64,000 nucleotides of DNA from Catellatospora methionotrophica (lineage in GTDB: Bacteria; Actinomycetota; Actinomycetes; Mycobacteriales; Micromonosporaceae): positions 558,001-622,000 of the forward strand of contig NZ_JAAOTJ010000002.1 in assembly GCF_011297335.1 (NCBI RefSeq), written 5' to 3'. Below are positions 1 through 7,579 of the stretch, in pieces. The notes under the pieces are model-generated. The model was given only the letters and a program-made list of their open reading frames with translations, had not been told where the DNA came from and searched no databases. Made by a program: the position numbers and the translations under genes. Each line of letters starts with the position of its first letter. Positions within the stretch are counted from its first letter, which is position 1.

Positions 1-554
1 TCGGTGTACCGGTCGCGGGACCACACCAGCCCCACCCCGGAGGCCGGGGCGTCGGTGAGCACGCGGTAGGTGAGGTCACGGCGGTGGTGCAGGCGGGCCA
101 GCGACTGCGGCACGACGAGCACGCCGACCTCGGCGGCCACCAGCTCGACCGCCTCGGCCGTGGTCGCGGGCCGGTGCGCGGCCACCGTGCCGGGCATCGC
201 CGCGGCGTCCGGCCAGCCGATCACGTCGTCCTCGGGCAGCAGCAGCGTCTCGTCGGCCAGGTCGGCGAGCGTGACCTCGTCGGCGGCGGCGACCATGTGT
301 TCACGCGGCACGACGACCACCGTCGCCTCGGTGTACAGCGGAATGGCGTGGAAATCGTCCTGGTCGACGGGCAGCCGCAGCAGACCGGCCTCGGCCTCGC
401 CGGTCAGCAGCGCGGCGGCGTGCGCGGCCTCCACCGGGACCACCTCCAGCGCCACCTCGGGCTGCCGCTCGGCCCAGACCCGGCTCCACTTGTCCATGGT
501 GACGCCGGGCACGACCAGCAGGCGGAACGTCGCGGGAGGGCGATCATCGGGCAC
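1..554 (-). CDS. LysR-type substrate-binding-domain protein lacking the HTH (partial, runs off the window edge)
   Basis: At least 184 residues are visible and the 3' end lies outside the window. The GTG start at 554 has a strong GGAGG six to seven bases upstream. The protein enters directly into the effector-binding fold of LysR regulators (TFRLLVVPG near the N-terminus, then the alternating alpha/beta pattern). The roughly 60-residue winged-helix normally found at the N-terminus is absent. Classical LysR proteins are about 300 residues with the HTH first, so this is a stand-alone ligand-binding domain rather than a complete regulator. It is transcribed divergently from the DUF5997 gene at 722; my recollection is that this pairing recurs in actinomycetes. 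It may sense a small molecule and act through a partner, but that is inference. Confidence 0.75.
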   Translation of the reverse strand, partial: MPDDRPPATFRLLVVPGVTMDKWSRVWAERQPEVALEVVPVEAAHAAALLTGEAEAGLLRLPVDQDDFHAIPLYTEATVVVVPREHMVAAADEVTLADLADETLLLPEDDVIGWPDAAAMPGTVAAHRPATTAEAVELVAAEVGVLVVPQSLARLHHRRDLTYRVLTDAPASGVGLVWSRDRYT

Positions 555-721
555 GGGTTACCTCCGGAGCGTGGACCGGTCGGACACCGGCGATCGGGCC
601 GCGCTGATCTCAGGCGCAACCTGGTCAGGGTACCGGGCGGCCGGACCCCGGACCGGTGACAGGCGGCACCCCGCCCAGGGGTGAGCGGCCCGGCCCGCCG
701 CCGGGCCGCTACGCTGACGCG

Positions 722-1195
722 GTGACCAAGCCGAAGAAGTCCCAGCTGATGAAGCCCGCCACGGCGGCGCTGAAGCTCGACATCTACCTGCCTGCCACGC
801 CGCAGGAGTTCCAGGACGGCATGGTGTCGCGTGAGGACCTCGACGAGCTGCAGCGCAACCCTCCGCAGTGGCTGGCCGACCTGCGCCGCGAAGGCCCCCA
901 CCCGCGCAACGTGGTCGCCGCGCGGCTGCGGATCTCCAACAGCGGGCTGGCCCGCGCGGGCATCACCGAGGCGCTGACCACCGCCCAGATCGCGGACCTG
1001 GCCGCCAACCCGCCGGAGTGGCTGGTCCAGGAGCGCGCGACCCACGCCGAGACCCTGCGCGAGCAGCGGCGGCTCGAGGAGCGCAAGCAGGACGGAACCG
1101 ACAAGGTGACCGTGCCGGCCAAGCCCGCGAAGGCGGCCAAGCCCGCCCGCCGCCAGAGCCCGAGCAGCCGCGGCGGCCGGTCCCCGCGTCGCTGA
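722..1195 (+). CDS. DUF5997 family protein
   Basis: 157 residues from a GTG start at 722. The sequence begins TKPKKSQLMKPATAALKLDI and matches the pattern I know for DUF5997, a small actinobacterial family of unknown function. Two internal copies of an L-x2-NPP-x-WL motif are visible (residues about 43-49 and 97-103), each preceded by a helix, suggesting a duplicated helical unit that could include a helix-turn-helix (RLRISNSGLARAGI). The last 40 residues are rich in Lys, Ala, Pro and Arg and look disordered, possibly nucleic-acid binding. It is divergent from the HTH-less LysR effector protein, and the two may act together. No enzymatic motif is seen. Confidence 0.7.
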   Translation: MTKPKKSQLMKPATAALKLDIYLPATPQEFQDGMVSREDLDELQRNPPQWLADLRREGPHPRNVVAARLRISNSGLARAGITEALTTAQIADLAANPPEWLVQERATHAETLREQRRLEERKQDGTDKVTVPAKPAKAAKPARRQSPSSRGGRSPRR

Positions 1196-1236
1196 TGCCC
1201 AGCCCGGCGCGGGTCACGGGCGGGATCCGGGGCCGG

Positions 1237-1803
1237 ATGTCCAGGCGTCGAAGCGCCGTGGTTCTCGTCAGCATGGTCGCGCTCGTCGGGATCATCGGTG
1301 GATGCGCCCACGAGCTAGGCGCCTCGGAGCGCCCGGCGACCACGGTCGCCGAGCTGGCCGAGACAATCGCGGTGTCCTCGGGCATGTCGTCGAGCCGGTG
1401 GCGTCCAGCGGCTTCCGGATCGCCGGTCCTGCCGAACGGCGACGCGGCTTTCAGCTGGCACGACGGCAGCGACACCGTCGGTGTCACCGTCACCGCGTAC
1501 TCATCGCCGTACGCGGCCACCTGGGCGTTCGTCTCCGGCGACCTGGCCGACGACGCGGCCGACGACTTCGAGTCCTCGCCTTACTCCGTCGCATTCCACG
1601 TCGACGGCCCCGACCAGCAGGCGGGCTGGTGCGTCGTCGAGCGCGGAGGCGGCTGCCTCTACTGGATGTATCAGGCCAGGTTCGGCCAGTACCTGCTACT
1701 GGTCGATCGCTTCGAGCCGGGCACCGCGTGGGAGCAGGACGAGTTCGCCGCGTACGTCGGCAAGTTCGTGCGAGCGATGAACACGGCACTGCCGCCTCGC
1801 TGA
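1237..1803 (+). CDS. Putative secreted lipoprotein, function unknown
   Basis: 188 residues. The N-terminus has Arg residues (SRRR), a hydrophobic stretch and a lipobox ending IIGGC, so export and lipid attachment at Cys23 are expected. The mature part has no family I recognise. It contains an internal Cys pair (WCVVERGGGC) that may form a disulfide, and an aromatic-rich second half. ATG 1237 is chosen because it places the charged n-region and lipobox correctly; upstream in-frame sequence overlaps DUF5997 in another frame. It follows the DUF5997 gene on the same strand by 41 bases, so co-transcription is possible. Confidence 0.65.
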   Translation: MSRRRSAVVLVSMVALVGIIGGCAHELGASERPATTVAELAETIAVSSGMSSSRWRPAASGSPVLPNGDAAFSWHDGSDTVGVTVTAYSSPYAATWAFVSGDLADDAADDFESSPYSVAFHVDGPDQQAGWCVVERGGGCLYWMYQARFGQYLLLVDRFEPGTAWEQDEFAAYVGKFVRAMNTALPPR

Positions 1804-1841
1804 CCCGCCACGTGGCGTCGGGTTGGGTCCCATGTGCTGTC

Positions 1842-2339
1842 TCAGGGCTCGGCCCCGACAGCGTCGTGCCAGGTGGTGGTGAGCGCGTTCACGAGCTGCT
1901 CGAACTCGCGGGGTGGCAGGACGCGCGTGGTCAGGCTTCCGCGCTGGGTGGCATGCATGATCGGCCGCCAGATGCCCGGCGGCCCGCGACGGATCGGGGT
2001 CACGATGATGACCCACCCGCGCCGCATGAGCCGGATCGTCTCGTGTCCGCTGTAGCCGCGAGGAGTGGTGTCGATGCTCATGACCTCGGCCCAGGGCACC
2101 GTGTGCGTCGTCCAGAACAGGCGGATCCTGATCGCGGCGGGGCTCACGTATACGCCGACCAGCGCCGCCCGCGCCGCCAACGCGGTCAGCACCCAGACGA
2201 GCACGTAGACGCCGAATCGGTGGGCGCCTGCCAGCAGGTCTATCAGGCAGAACAGCGTCCCGACACCGGTGAAGACCAGCACCTGCACCGCACTGGCCAG
2301 TCCGGCCTCCATGTCGTATGGCCTACGCCAGCGCCGCAT
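1842..2339 (-). CDS. Membrane protein with a bacterial PH-like domain
   Basis: About 165 residues from ATG 2339; a GTG at 2372 would add 11 residues and cannot be excluded. Two closely spaced hydrophobic segments in the first third (AVQVLVFTGVGTLFCLI and YVLVWVLTALAA) are followed by a compact beta-rich region (VYVSPAAIRIRLFWTTHTVP, then WAEVMSID) typical of bacterial PH-like domains (bPH_6 type) in small actinobacterial membrane proteins. The role of these proteins is not established. The gene is convergent with the lipoprotein gene, with 38 bases between stop codons. Confidence 0.6.
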   Translation of the reverse strand: MRRWRRPYDMEAGLASAVQVLVFTGVGTLFCLIDLLAGAHRFGVYVLVWVLTALAARAALVGVYVSPAAIRIRLFWTTHTVPWAEVMSIDTTPRGYSGHETIRLMRRGWVIIVTPIRRGPPGIWRPIMHATQRGSLTTRVLPPREFEQLVNALTTTWHDAVGAEP

Positions 2340-2439
2340 GAGCACATGGTGCACCAACGCGGCCGCCCGCACTGCCCCGCTCCGCTGCGCTCGACGGAGC
2401 CGTGAAGTGGATCATCTGCTGAACGGCTAAGGTGGGCCG

Positions 2440-2988
2440 GTGGGCAGCGGTGCGGTAGACGACGCGGATCGGATCGCGGGCTCGCTGCAGGCATGGCTCG
2501 CCACGGTGGCGTTCGTGGACCTCGACGTCGACCAGGTCACCGAGGCGCTGACCGAGACCGTGCTGGCCTGGGGGAGAGTGCAGGGCTGGCGGGTCTACCG
2601 CCGAGCCCGCAGCGTGGTGAAACTGCCCGCGCCGTACGAGGACCGGCACTCCTGGGTCGACGTGGGTGTCGCCCGCGCGGGCGGTGAATCCCCGATCGTG
2701 ATCGAGATCGACCGGTCGGAGCGCCGCCGCACCCTGGAGAAGCTGACCGCCGAGGCGGCCGAGGGCCGGGTCGCGGTCTGGCTGCGCTGGGGGACCGGCC
2801 CGTTCACCGTTCCCGACGGAAGCGTGCGGCTGGTGACCTGCGAGGTCAGCGCACGCAAAGACGCTTCCGGGCACCGGGTCTTCTCCGCACCGGTCGCGGC
2901 CCGGCCCGCGCCCGCGCACAGCGGCGTCGACCTCGCCGCGGCCGACCAGGGCGACCTGTTCGCGACCGGCGGCCCGAACCCGGCCTGA
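2440..2988 (+). CDS. Conserved hypothetical protein, possible PD-(D/E)XK-like core
   Basis: 182 residues from GTG 2440. No family is recognised with confidence. The middle region reads WVDVGVARAGG, then IVIEIDRSERRRTLEKL, then VAVWLRWG. A strand ending in Asp, a second strand ending E-x-D and a following basic helix resemble the core layout of PD-(D/E)XK nuclease-fold proteins, but the second motif has Asp where the catalytic Lys would sit. The last 35 residues are low-complexity. The gene is divergent from the PH-like membrane protein. A nuclease role is speculative; the open frame, codon use and start are convincing. Confidence 0.55.
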   Translation: MGSGAVDDADRIAGSLQAWLATVAFVDLDVDQVTEALTETVLAWGRVQGWRVYRRARSVVKLPAPYEDRHSWVDVGVARAGGESPIVIEIDRSERRRTLEKLTAEAAEGRVAVWLRWGTGPFTVPDGSVRLVTCEVSARKDASGHRVFSAPVAARPAPAHSGVDLAAADQGDLFATGGPNPA

Positions 2989-3059
2989 AACCGGCCCTCG
3001 CCGATCAGCAGGCGGCCAGCGCCGCGACGGGGTCCGACGACTCCGGCGGACACCGCTGC

Positions 3060-3365
3060 GCGACATACGTCAGCGATCCGGCGTTCGCCGACGTATCGAT
3101 CCAGGCACTTGCGGAGGCAGACGCCTCAGCCGACGACGAGGACAAGGTCACCTACTTGTTCCTGGCCGATGCCGTCTGCATGACTGACGAGGAGCACCGG
3201 CTGCTGGCGGTAGACCTCTTCGACGAACCCGGGCGTTCCTTCCGGTTGCCACCGCGCTGGTTCCCCGACGTCTCCACCAATCTGAGCATCGCGAATCTGG
3301 ACTTCGCAGATTTCGCAGACGCTGCAGACGAGTCCGGCACGTTTCGGGGCTTCGACAGCAGGTGA
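3060..3365 (+). pseudogene. DUF6924 gene fragment, 5' end missing
   Basis: In this frame the sequence reads from YVSDPAFADVSIQAL through YLFLADAVCMTDEEHRLLA and FPDVSTNLSIANLDFADF to a stop at 3363-3365. This matches the central and C-terminal parts of DUF6924 proteins as I know them (a 'VADAVTLTDPEHPLLVVDL' type strand, then 'NNLSLANMDF' and 'FADAVDEDGVFRGF'). The expected N-terminal 'VVRTDFSD' segment is not found in any frame upstream, and no convincing start exists; the first usable codon is TTG 3156, well inside the domain. I call it a 5'-truncated remnant, although translation of a short product from TTG is possible. Confidence 0.55.
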
Positions 3366-3463
3366 CCTGCAAAAGGCTCGCAGTCGAGGCTCAGCGCGGC
3401 GGCGACATCGTCGGGGGAGGCGTCCCGGACGGCGATCCAATCGGTCTTGAAGCCGACGCCCAC
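3366..3463 (-). pseudogene. N-terminal fragment of an unrelated minus-strand gene
   Basis: From GTG 3463 the minus strand encodes about 33 residues that look genuinely coding (GVGFKTDWIAVRDASPDD, then VAAALSLDCEPF). The opening resembles N-termini of small actinobacterial proteins that start 'G-KTDWxxVR'. Past about 3366 the frame continues only as the antisense of the DUF6924 fragment and loses all protein-like character. This gene therefore seems to have lost its 3' part at the same point where the DUF6924 gene ends, consistent with a deletion or rearrangement junction. Function unknown. Confidence 0.4.
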
Positions 3464-3556
3464 TACATCTGCACTTCTCGCGGATGCGAACGACGTCGCA
3501 CGTTACCGGCCGCGCGCTGCGGGCCGTGTCGGCTCCGCGGCGCGCGGCCGGGCGGC

Positions 3557-4603
3557 TCAGTGGTTCGTTTCGGCGGGGGAGCGGGTCTCGCTCTGCTCGT
3601 CCGGGGCCGCTGCGGCGAGCGCGCGGGCGTCGCGGCGGTTGGCGGCGATGCTGGCCAGGGTGACGATGACCAGCACACCGATGATGATGCCCAGGGACAG
3701 CAGGGTCGGCACCTCGGGCAGTGCGGGCCAGACGCCGTGCGCCCAGTGCAGCACGAGCTTGACACCGATGAAGGCGAGGATCAGCGCCAGGCCGTGGTTG
3801 AGGTAGCGCAGGCTGCTCAGCGCGTTGTGCAGGACGAAGTACAGGGCACGCAGGCCCAGCAGGGCGAAGGCGTTGGTGGCGAAGACGAGGTAGGGGTCCT
3901 CGGTCACGCCGTAGACGGCGGGCACGGAGTCGACGGCGAACACGATGTCGGTCATGAAGACGGCGGCGACGACCAGGGCCATCGGGGTCAGCGTGCGTGC
4001 GCCGTCACGGATGACCGTCAGGCGCGAGCCGTGGTACTCCTGGGTGACCGGCATGAACCGGCGCAGCAGCCGTACGCTGCGCATCTGGTCGATGTCGATT
4101 TCGTGCTCGCCACCACGAACCGCGTCGCGCATCACCTTGACCGCGGTGATCAGCAGGATGGCCCCGAACAGCACGAACGCCCAGGTGCCGGTCTGCAGCA
4201 CGGCGGCGCCGAGCGCGATGAAGATCGCCCGCAGGACGAGCGCGCCGACGATGCCGTACAGCAGCACCCGCTGGGCCAGCTGCGCGGGCACCGCGAACGC
4301 GGCCAGCAGCAGCATGAACACGAACAGGTTGTCTACCGACAGCGACTTCTCCACGACGTAACCGGTGAAGAACTCGGCCGCGGGTGTGCCGCCGAAGCGT
4401 GCCCATACGAAGAAGCCGAAGGCGATCGGCAGGGCGAGGTAGAAGACGGTCCAGCCGATCGCCTCGCGCATGCTGACCGCGTGCGGGCGGCGGGTGATCA
4501 CGAAGTCGACCGCGAGGAGCCCGAGCAGGCCCAGGATGGTGGCGGCCCAGAGCCAGGGGGTGCCGATGGTGTTCAGGGATGCGGCAGCGGCTTCGACAGG
4601 CAT
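3557..4603 (-). CDS. TerC/Alx family integral membrane protein, predicted Mn2+ exporter
   Basis: 348 residues from ATG 4603, preceded by GGAG at suitable distance. It has about eight to nine membrane segments and the TerC hallmarks: EKSLSVDNLFVF near residue 80 and a second acidic helix TDIVFAVDSVPAV near residue 220, each carrying intramembrane Asp residues thought to bind metal. A basic/acidic cytoplasmic loop (EIDIDQMRSVRLLRR) lies between them. The C-terminal tail is hydrophilic. TerC/Alx relatives export manganese in several bacteria. Here the yybP-ykoY-type riboswitch directly upstream strongly supports Mn2+-controlled export rather than tellurite resistance. It is single-gene, with no ter operon partners. 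Confidence 0.88.
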   Translation of the reverse strand: MPVEAAAASLNTIGTPWLWAATILGLLGLLAVDFVITRRPHAVSMREAIGWTVFYLALPIAFGFFVWARFGGTPAAEFFTGYVVEKSLSVDNLFVFMLLLAAFAVPAQLAQRVLLYGIVGALVLRAIFIALGAAVLQTGTWAFVLFGAILLITAVKVMRDAVRGGEHEIDIDQMRSVRLLRRFMPVTQEYHGSRLTVIRDGARTLTPMALVVAAVFMTDIVFAVDSVPAVYGVTEDPYLVFATNAFALLGLRALYFVLHNALSSLRYLNHGLALILAFIGVKLVLHWAHGVWPALPEVPTLLSLGIIIGVLVIVTLASIAANRRDARALAAAAPDEQSETRSPAETNH

Positions 4604-4619
4604 GACGAGACTCCAGACA

Positions 4620-4735
4620 TGTACGTCTGAGGTCTCCCTCACCCGCATGACGCGAGCGACCGCCCGGGGCCGGATGGCCGACCGTACTGACCGGGACGAT
4701 CTGTCGAGGTACTCCCCTCGAGAGATGACGTTACT
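4620..4735 (-). promoter_or_regulatory. yybP-ykoY (manganese) riboswitch upstream of the TerC gene
   Basis: Read on the minus strand, the leader of the TerC gene contains GGGGAGTA (4710-4717) and, about 70 bases later, GGTGAGGGAGACC (4631-4643), separated by GC-rich inverted segments. These are the two conserved loop signatures of the yybP-ykoY aptamer, which binds Mn2+ between its two helical legs. The second signature ends 27 bases before the start codon, placing the expression platform next to the ribosome-binding site. Known yybP-ykoY elements turn on TerC-type and other Mn exporters when Mn2+ is high. The exact aptamer ends are approximate. Confidence 0.82.
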
Positions 4736-4843
4736 GCCACGACCTGTGAGTTTGCTGAGGGTGGCGGGTGGGGCTGATGTGCTTGCCGAGGTCGGGCCAA
4801 GAGGTGATCGTGGGAAGAGCGAGGTTATGCGTTGGAGGGGACG

Positions 4844-4957
4844 ATGATCGAATTGGTGATCACCCTGTTGTTCGTGGCGTGTGCGATCATTTCCGGCATC
4901 GCGCTGTTGGGCTCGGCTGGTCAGGGAAGAGACGACCGTTGGCTGAGGCGCCACTGA
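4844..4957 (+). CDS. Small single-span membrane protein (37 aa)
   Basis: ATG 4844 follows GGAGGGG at ideal spacing. The product is 37 residues: one hydrophobic helix (ELVITLLFVACAIISGIALL) and a short basic/acidic tail ending RDDRWLRRH. Third-position GC is lower than in neighbouring genes, so composition gives little support; the case rests on the strong ribosome-binding site and a clean transmembrane helix. It diverges from the riboswitch/TerC unit. No homologue is recognised. It could be a membrane regulator or chance. Confidence 0.4.
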   Translation: MIELVITLLFVACAIISGIALLGSAGQGRDDRWLRRH

Positions 4958-5041
4958 CAGGAGACTGCCCAGTAAATCCTGTGCGCCTCATCGCCCGAGC
5001 GACCTTCAGATGGCGACTCCTAGCGTCCGGAGCGCGCGGAA

Positions 5042-5073
5042 AGGGCGCGGGAGGCTGTCCGCTCCCGCGCCCT
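5042..5073 (-). terminator. Hairpin terminator after the GH16 gene
   Basis: Perfect 12-bp inverted repeat AGGGCGCGGGAG / CTCCCGCGCCCT with an 8-base loop, located 29 bases past the GH16 stop codon. There is only a short T run after it, as is usual in high-GC actinomycetes. Confidence 0.7.
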
Positions 5074-5101
5074 GACCGTCAGCGTGCCCCGCGGCCAGCC
5101 G

Positions 5102-6469
5102 TCACGCGGCCTTCACGAAGTACTGCGCGGCCGATCCGTTGCAATCCCAGATCTGCAGTCGCGCGCCGTCCGCTGTCGAGCCTGACGGAGAGTCCAGGCA
5201 CCTGTTGGAGTTCGGGTTGCGCAACCGGTTACCTTCCTGGACCCAGTTCTGTGCGCCGCTGCCGTTGCAGTCCCAGAGCTGCACCTGCGTGCCGTTGGCC
5301 GTACCCGCGCCGTTGACGTCGAGGCACCGACCCAGCGTCCGCAGGGTCTGGCCGTCCCGGCTCCACTGCTGGTCCTTGGAAGCAGCAGAGCCCTGGCACG
5401 TCCACAGCTGCACGGCCGCGCCATTGCCACCCGTGTCGTTTCCGGACACGTCCACGCACTTGCCGCCCGGCCCGTTGATCTGCGTCGCGGATCCGCCCGT
5501 GCCCCCGCCGTCCTGGTAGTAGCGCACGTAGTCGATCAATGCGGTGAGCGGGAACTGGCCCTGCACGGGGTTCTGTCCAGGGTAGGTGCCGCCCAGCGCC
5601 AGGTTAAAGATGACGTGGAACGGCTTGCGGAACTCCTCCAATGTCGCTGGTGTCGTGTCGATCACGTGCGTCTGCACACCGTCGACGTACCAGCGGATCT
5701 GCGCGGCCGTCCACTCGATCGCATAGACGTGGAAGGCCGCAGGGTTGTTGACGGCGGGGTTCGCGACGTAGTTGGCGTTCTGACCCGCTGTCCACGGGAA
5801 CACGCCGGTCCGCACATCCCAGAAGATGTTGTTCGTGACGGTCGCGTTCGCGTTCGCGTGTTCCATGATGTCGACCTCGCCGCAACTGGCCCAGTTGGTG
5901 GGCAGGCGGTCGTAGTAGGTCTGCGCCGGGTTGTAGGCGCTCGTGGACGACTCGTCGCACGAGTCACCGAGCATCCAGAAAGCCGGCCACGAGCCGGTGG
6001 CGGTCGGGAGCGCCATGCGCGCCTCGATGCGGCCGTACTGGAAGGACCTCTTCGTGTCCGTCGTCATGCGGCACGACGTCTGGTAGAAGTTGCGGCCGTT
6101 GACCACGATGGGCGTCGTGAGCCAGTTGGCACGCATCACGAGGTTGCCGCCGGACTGCGAGCAGTTCTCGGGGCGGTACCACTCCCACTCGCCGTTGCCC
6201 CAGCCGTCGAAGGTATTGAGGCCGGGGTTGAGGCCGTTGCCGACGTTGTAGTTCCAGTTGGCGCTGCTGGGCGCGCCGGACCCGTTGAATTCGTCGGCCC
6301 ACACGAGGTTCCAGGCGGCGTGTGCGGGCTGCTGCTGGACGACCGTGCTGCCGACGAGCGCGGTGACGGCCGCGGCGAGGAGGATCAGGAGGCGCCGGCC
6401 GCGTGACAGCGCTCGGTTCGCAGCGCGGCCACGGGGCGTGCGGGGTGCGGGTTCTTGGTGAATCTCCAC
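5102..6469 (-). CDS. Secreted GH16 endo-beta-1,3-glucanase with C-terminal ricin-B (CBM13) module
   Basis: 455 residues from GTG 6469. Residues 1-51 form a long export signal (RRLLILLAAAVTALVG, then cleavage near AHA). Residues about 53-318 are the GH16 catalytic domain, with the retaining active-site motif E198-x-D200-x-x-E203 (GEVDIMEH) and aromatic substrate-cleft residues (WNGEW-type region around 90-98, WPAFWML at 161-167). A Gly-rich linker (320-328) leads to a ricin-B trefoil (331-455) with three LWDC/QxW-like repeats for polysaccharide binding. The lack of a kappa-carrageenase-type insertion fits laminarinase or lichenase activity. A LacI-type palindrome overlaps its predicted promoter, so sugar-responsive repression is likely. 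It acts outside the cell on beta-1,3-glucans such as fungal wall or laminarin. Confidence 0.9.
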   Translation of the reverse strand: MEIHQEPAPRTPRGRAANRALSRGRRLLILLAAAVTALVGSTVVQQQPAHAAWNLVWADEFNGSGAPSSANWNYNVGNGLNPGLNTFDGWGNGEWEWYRPENCSQSGGNLVMRANWLTTPIVVNGRNFYQTSCRMTTDTKRSFQYGRIEARMALPTATGSWPAFWMLGDSCDESSTSAYNPAQTYYDRLPTNWASCGEVDIMEHANANATVTNNIFWDVRTGVFPWTAGQNANYVANPAVNNPAAFHVYAIEWTAAQIRWYVDGVQTHVIDTTPATLEEFRKPFHVIFNLALGGTYPGQNPVQGQFPLTALIDYVRYYQDGGGTGGSATQINGPGGKCVDVSGNDTGGNGAAVQLWTCQGSAASKDQQWSRDGQTLRTLGRCLDVNGAGTANGTQVQLWDCNGSGAQNWVQEGNRLRNPNSNRCLDSPSGSTADGARLQIWDCNGSAAQYFVKAA

Positions 6470-6547
6470 AGCGATGGTGCCCTTCTCGAGCAGGGGCGGA
6501 AGTCGTGCGAGGACGGAAGTGCCCGTTCGAGTCCCTCACTGGGGCGG

Positions 6548-6567
6548 ATGTGAGAGCGCTCTCACAT
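6548..6567. promoter_or_regulatory. LacI-family-type operator, perfect 20-bp palindrome
   Basis: ATGTGAGAGCGCTCTCACAT is an exact palindrome. Its GAGCGCTC centre is the classic core of LacI/CebR-type operators. It overlaps the predicted -10 of the GH16 promoter. The same 12-bp core GAGAGCGCTCTC occurs before the second glucanase gene at 28119. Confidence 0.75.
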
Positions 6568-6595
6568 GGTGATTGACTGAAAACCTTGTTGTCAA
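6566..6595 (-). promoter_or_regulatory. Predicted promoter of the GH16 gene
   Basis: Minus-strand TTGACA (6590-6595) followed after 18 bases by CACCAT (6566-6571), a weak -10 matching TAnnnT only partly. The -10 and start region are covered by the palindromic operator, which fits repression by steric block. Confidence 0.45.
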
Positions 6596-6674
6596 TAAGT
6601 TGCCATGCCAAAGCGCGGGTCGGACCAGCCAGCCCGGCGGGCGAGGGCAGTCGGGTGTCGGCGATGCTGTGGGC

Positions 6675-7514
6675 GTGGAGTACGTGTCGAGAGTGCCGCG
6701 GCCGCCGCTGGACGGGCTGATCGACGACCTCTACTACCTGGCGGGTGCGCCGCCGTACGCCCGGCTGATGCTGCCGCCGATGCCGGCCGCGCTGCTCATC
6801 GTCAACCTCGGGGCGCCGTTTCGCATCCGCGCCGGCACCGACGTCGGGGCGGCCGAGTACGCCGACGGATGCGTGGTCACCACGCCGACCCGCGCGCTGG
6901 AGTTCAGCTACCCGTCCTGGACCCGGTCCGTCGGCGTGCACGTCAAGCCGTGGGGGCTGGCGCCGTTCCTGTCGATGCCCGCGGCCGAACTGTGTGACCG
7001 GCCGGTGACCATCGAGCAGGTCTGGGGCCGGGCCGCCGTAGCCGAGCTCCGGGACCGGCTGGCCTCGGCGGACGGGCCGCACGCGATGCTGACGCTGCTG
7101 GAGGAGGAGCTGGCGCGGCGGCTGGGCGACACCGCTGGTCTGGGGCTGGTCCGCCATACGAGCGGCGTTCTCGCGGCGACCGGCGGGGCGGTGGCGATCG
7201 GTGACCTGACCGTGGCGGCCGGTGTCAGCAGCACTCATCTGGCGCGGCGGTTCAAGGAGCTCGTCGGTGTCACGCCGAAGCGGCTGGCCCGCGCCCACCG
7301 CTTCGCCGCCATCGTGCTCGCGCTCGACCCCGCGGGGCCGATCGACTGGAGCGAGATCGCCTGTGGCGCGGGCTACTTCGACCAGGCCCACTTCGGCCAC
7401 GAGTTCCGGGCGTTCACGGGGCTCACCCCGACGCGGTACGCCGAGGTCCGGCGGCGGTTCATGCGCGAGCATCCCGGCCATGTGCTGGACGGGTGGCCGC
7501 TGCCCGCCGATTGA
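6675..7514 (+). CDS. AraC-family transcriptional regulator with DUF6597 sensor domain
   Basis: 279 residues. GTG 6675 is chosen because the typical DUF6597 opening (EYVSRVPRPPLDGLIDDLYYL) begins there; a GTG two codons earlier is equally possible. Residues 1-110 form the cupin-like DUF6597 domain. Residues about 185-270 form the AraC double HTH, with TVAAGVSSTHLARRFKELVG (first HTH) and IACGAGYFDQAHFGHEFRAF (second HTH), followed by the TPTRYAEVRR signature. It is divergent from the GH16 gene but its sugar-responsiveness is unknown; it might instead control the DHFR-like gene 65 bases downstream. Members of this family often regulate neighbouring oxidoreductase-like genes. Confidence 0.85.
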   Translation: MEYVSRVPRPPLDGLIDDLYYLAGAPPYARLMLPPMPAALLIVNLGAPFRIRAGTDVGAAEYADGCVVTTPTRALEFSYPSWTRSVGVHVKPWGLAPFLSMPAAELCDRPVTIEQVWGRAAVAELRDRLASADGPHAMLTLLEEELARRLGDTAGLGLVRHTSGVLAATGGAVAIGDLTVAAGVSSTHLARRFKELVGVTPKRLARAHRFAAIVLALDPAGPIDWSEIACGAGYFDQAHFGHEFRAFTGLTPTRYAEVRRRFMREHPGHVLDGWPLPAD

Positions 7515-7579
7515 TTTCTTACAAGAGCGGCAGCCTGCGGCACGCTAGCTTGGCTTATCCGACAGTAGAGGAGTGCCCG

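Noticed and set aside
3362-4630. 422-codon open frame antisense to the TerC gene
   Set aside because: Composition is rich in Gln, Gly, Asp and His without domains, typical of the reverse frame of a GC-rich gene. The TerC frame has clear membrane helices and conserved motifs.
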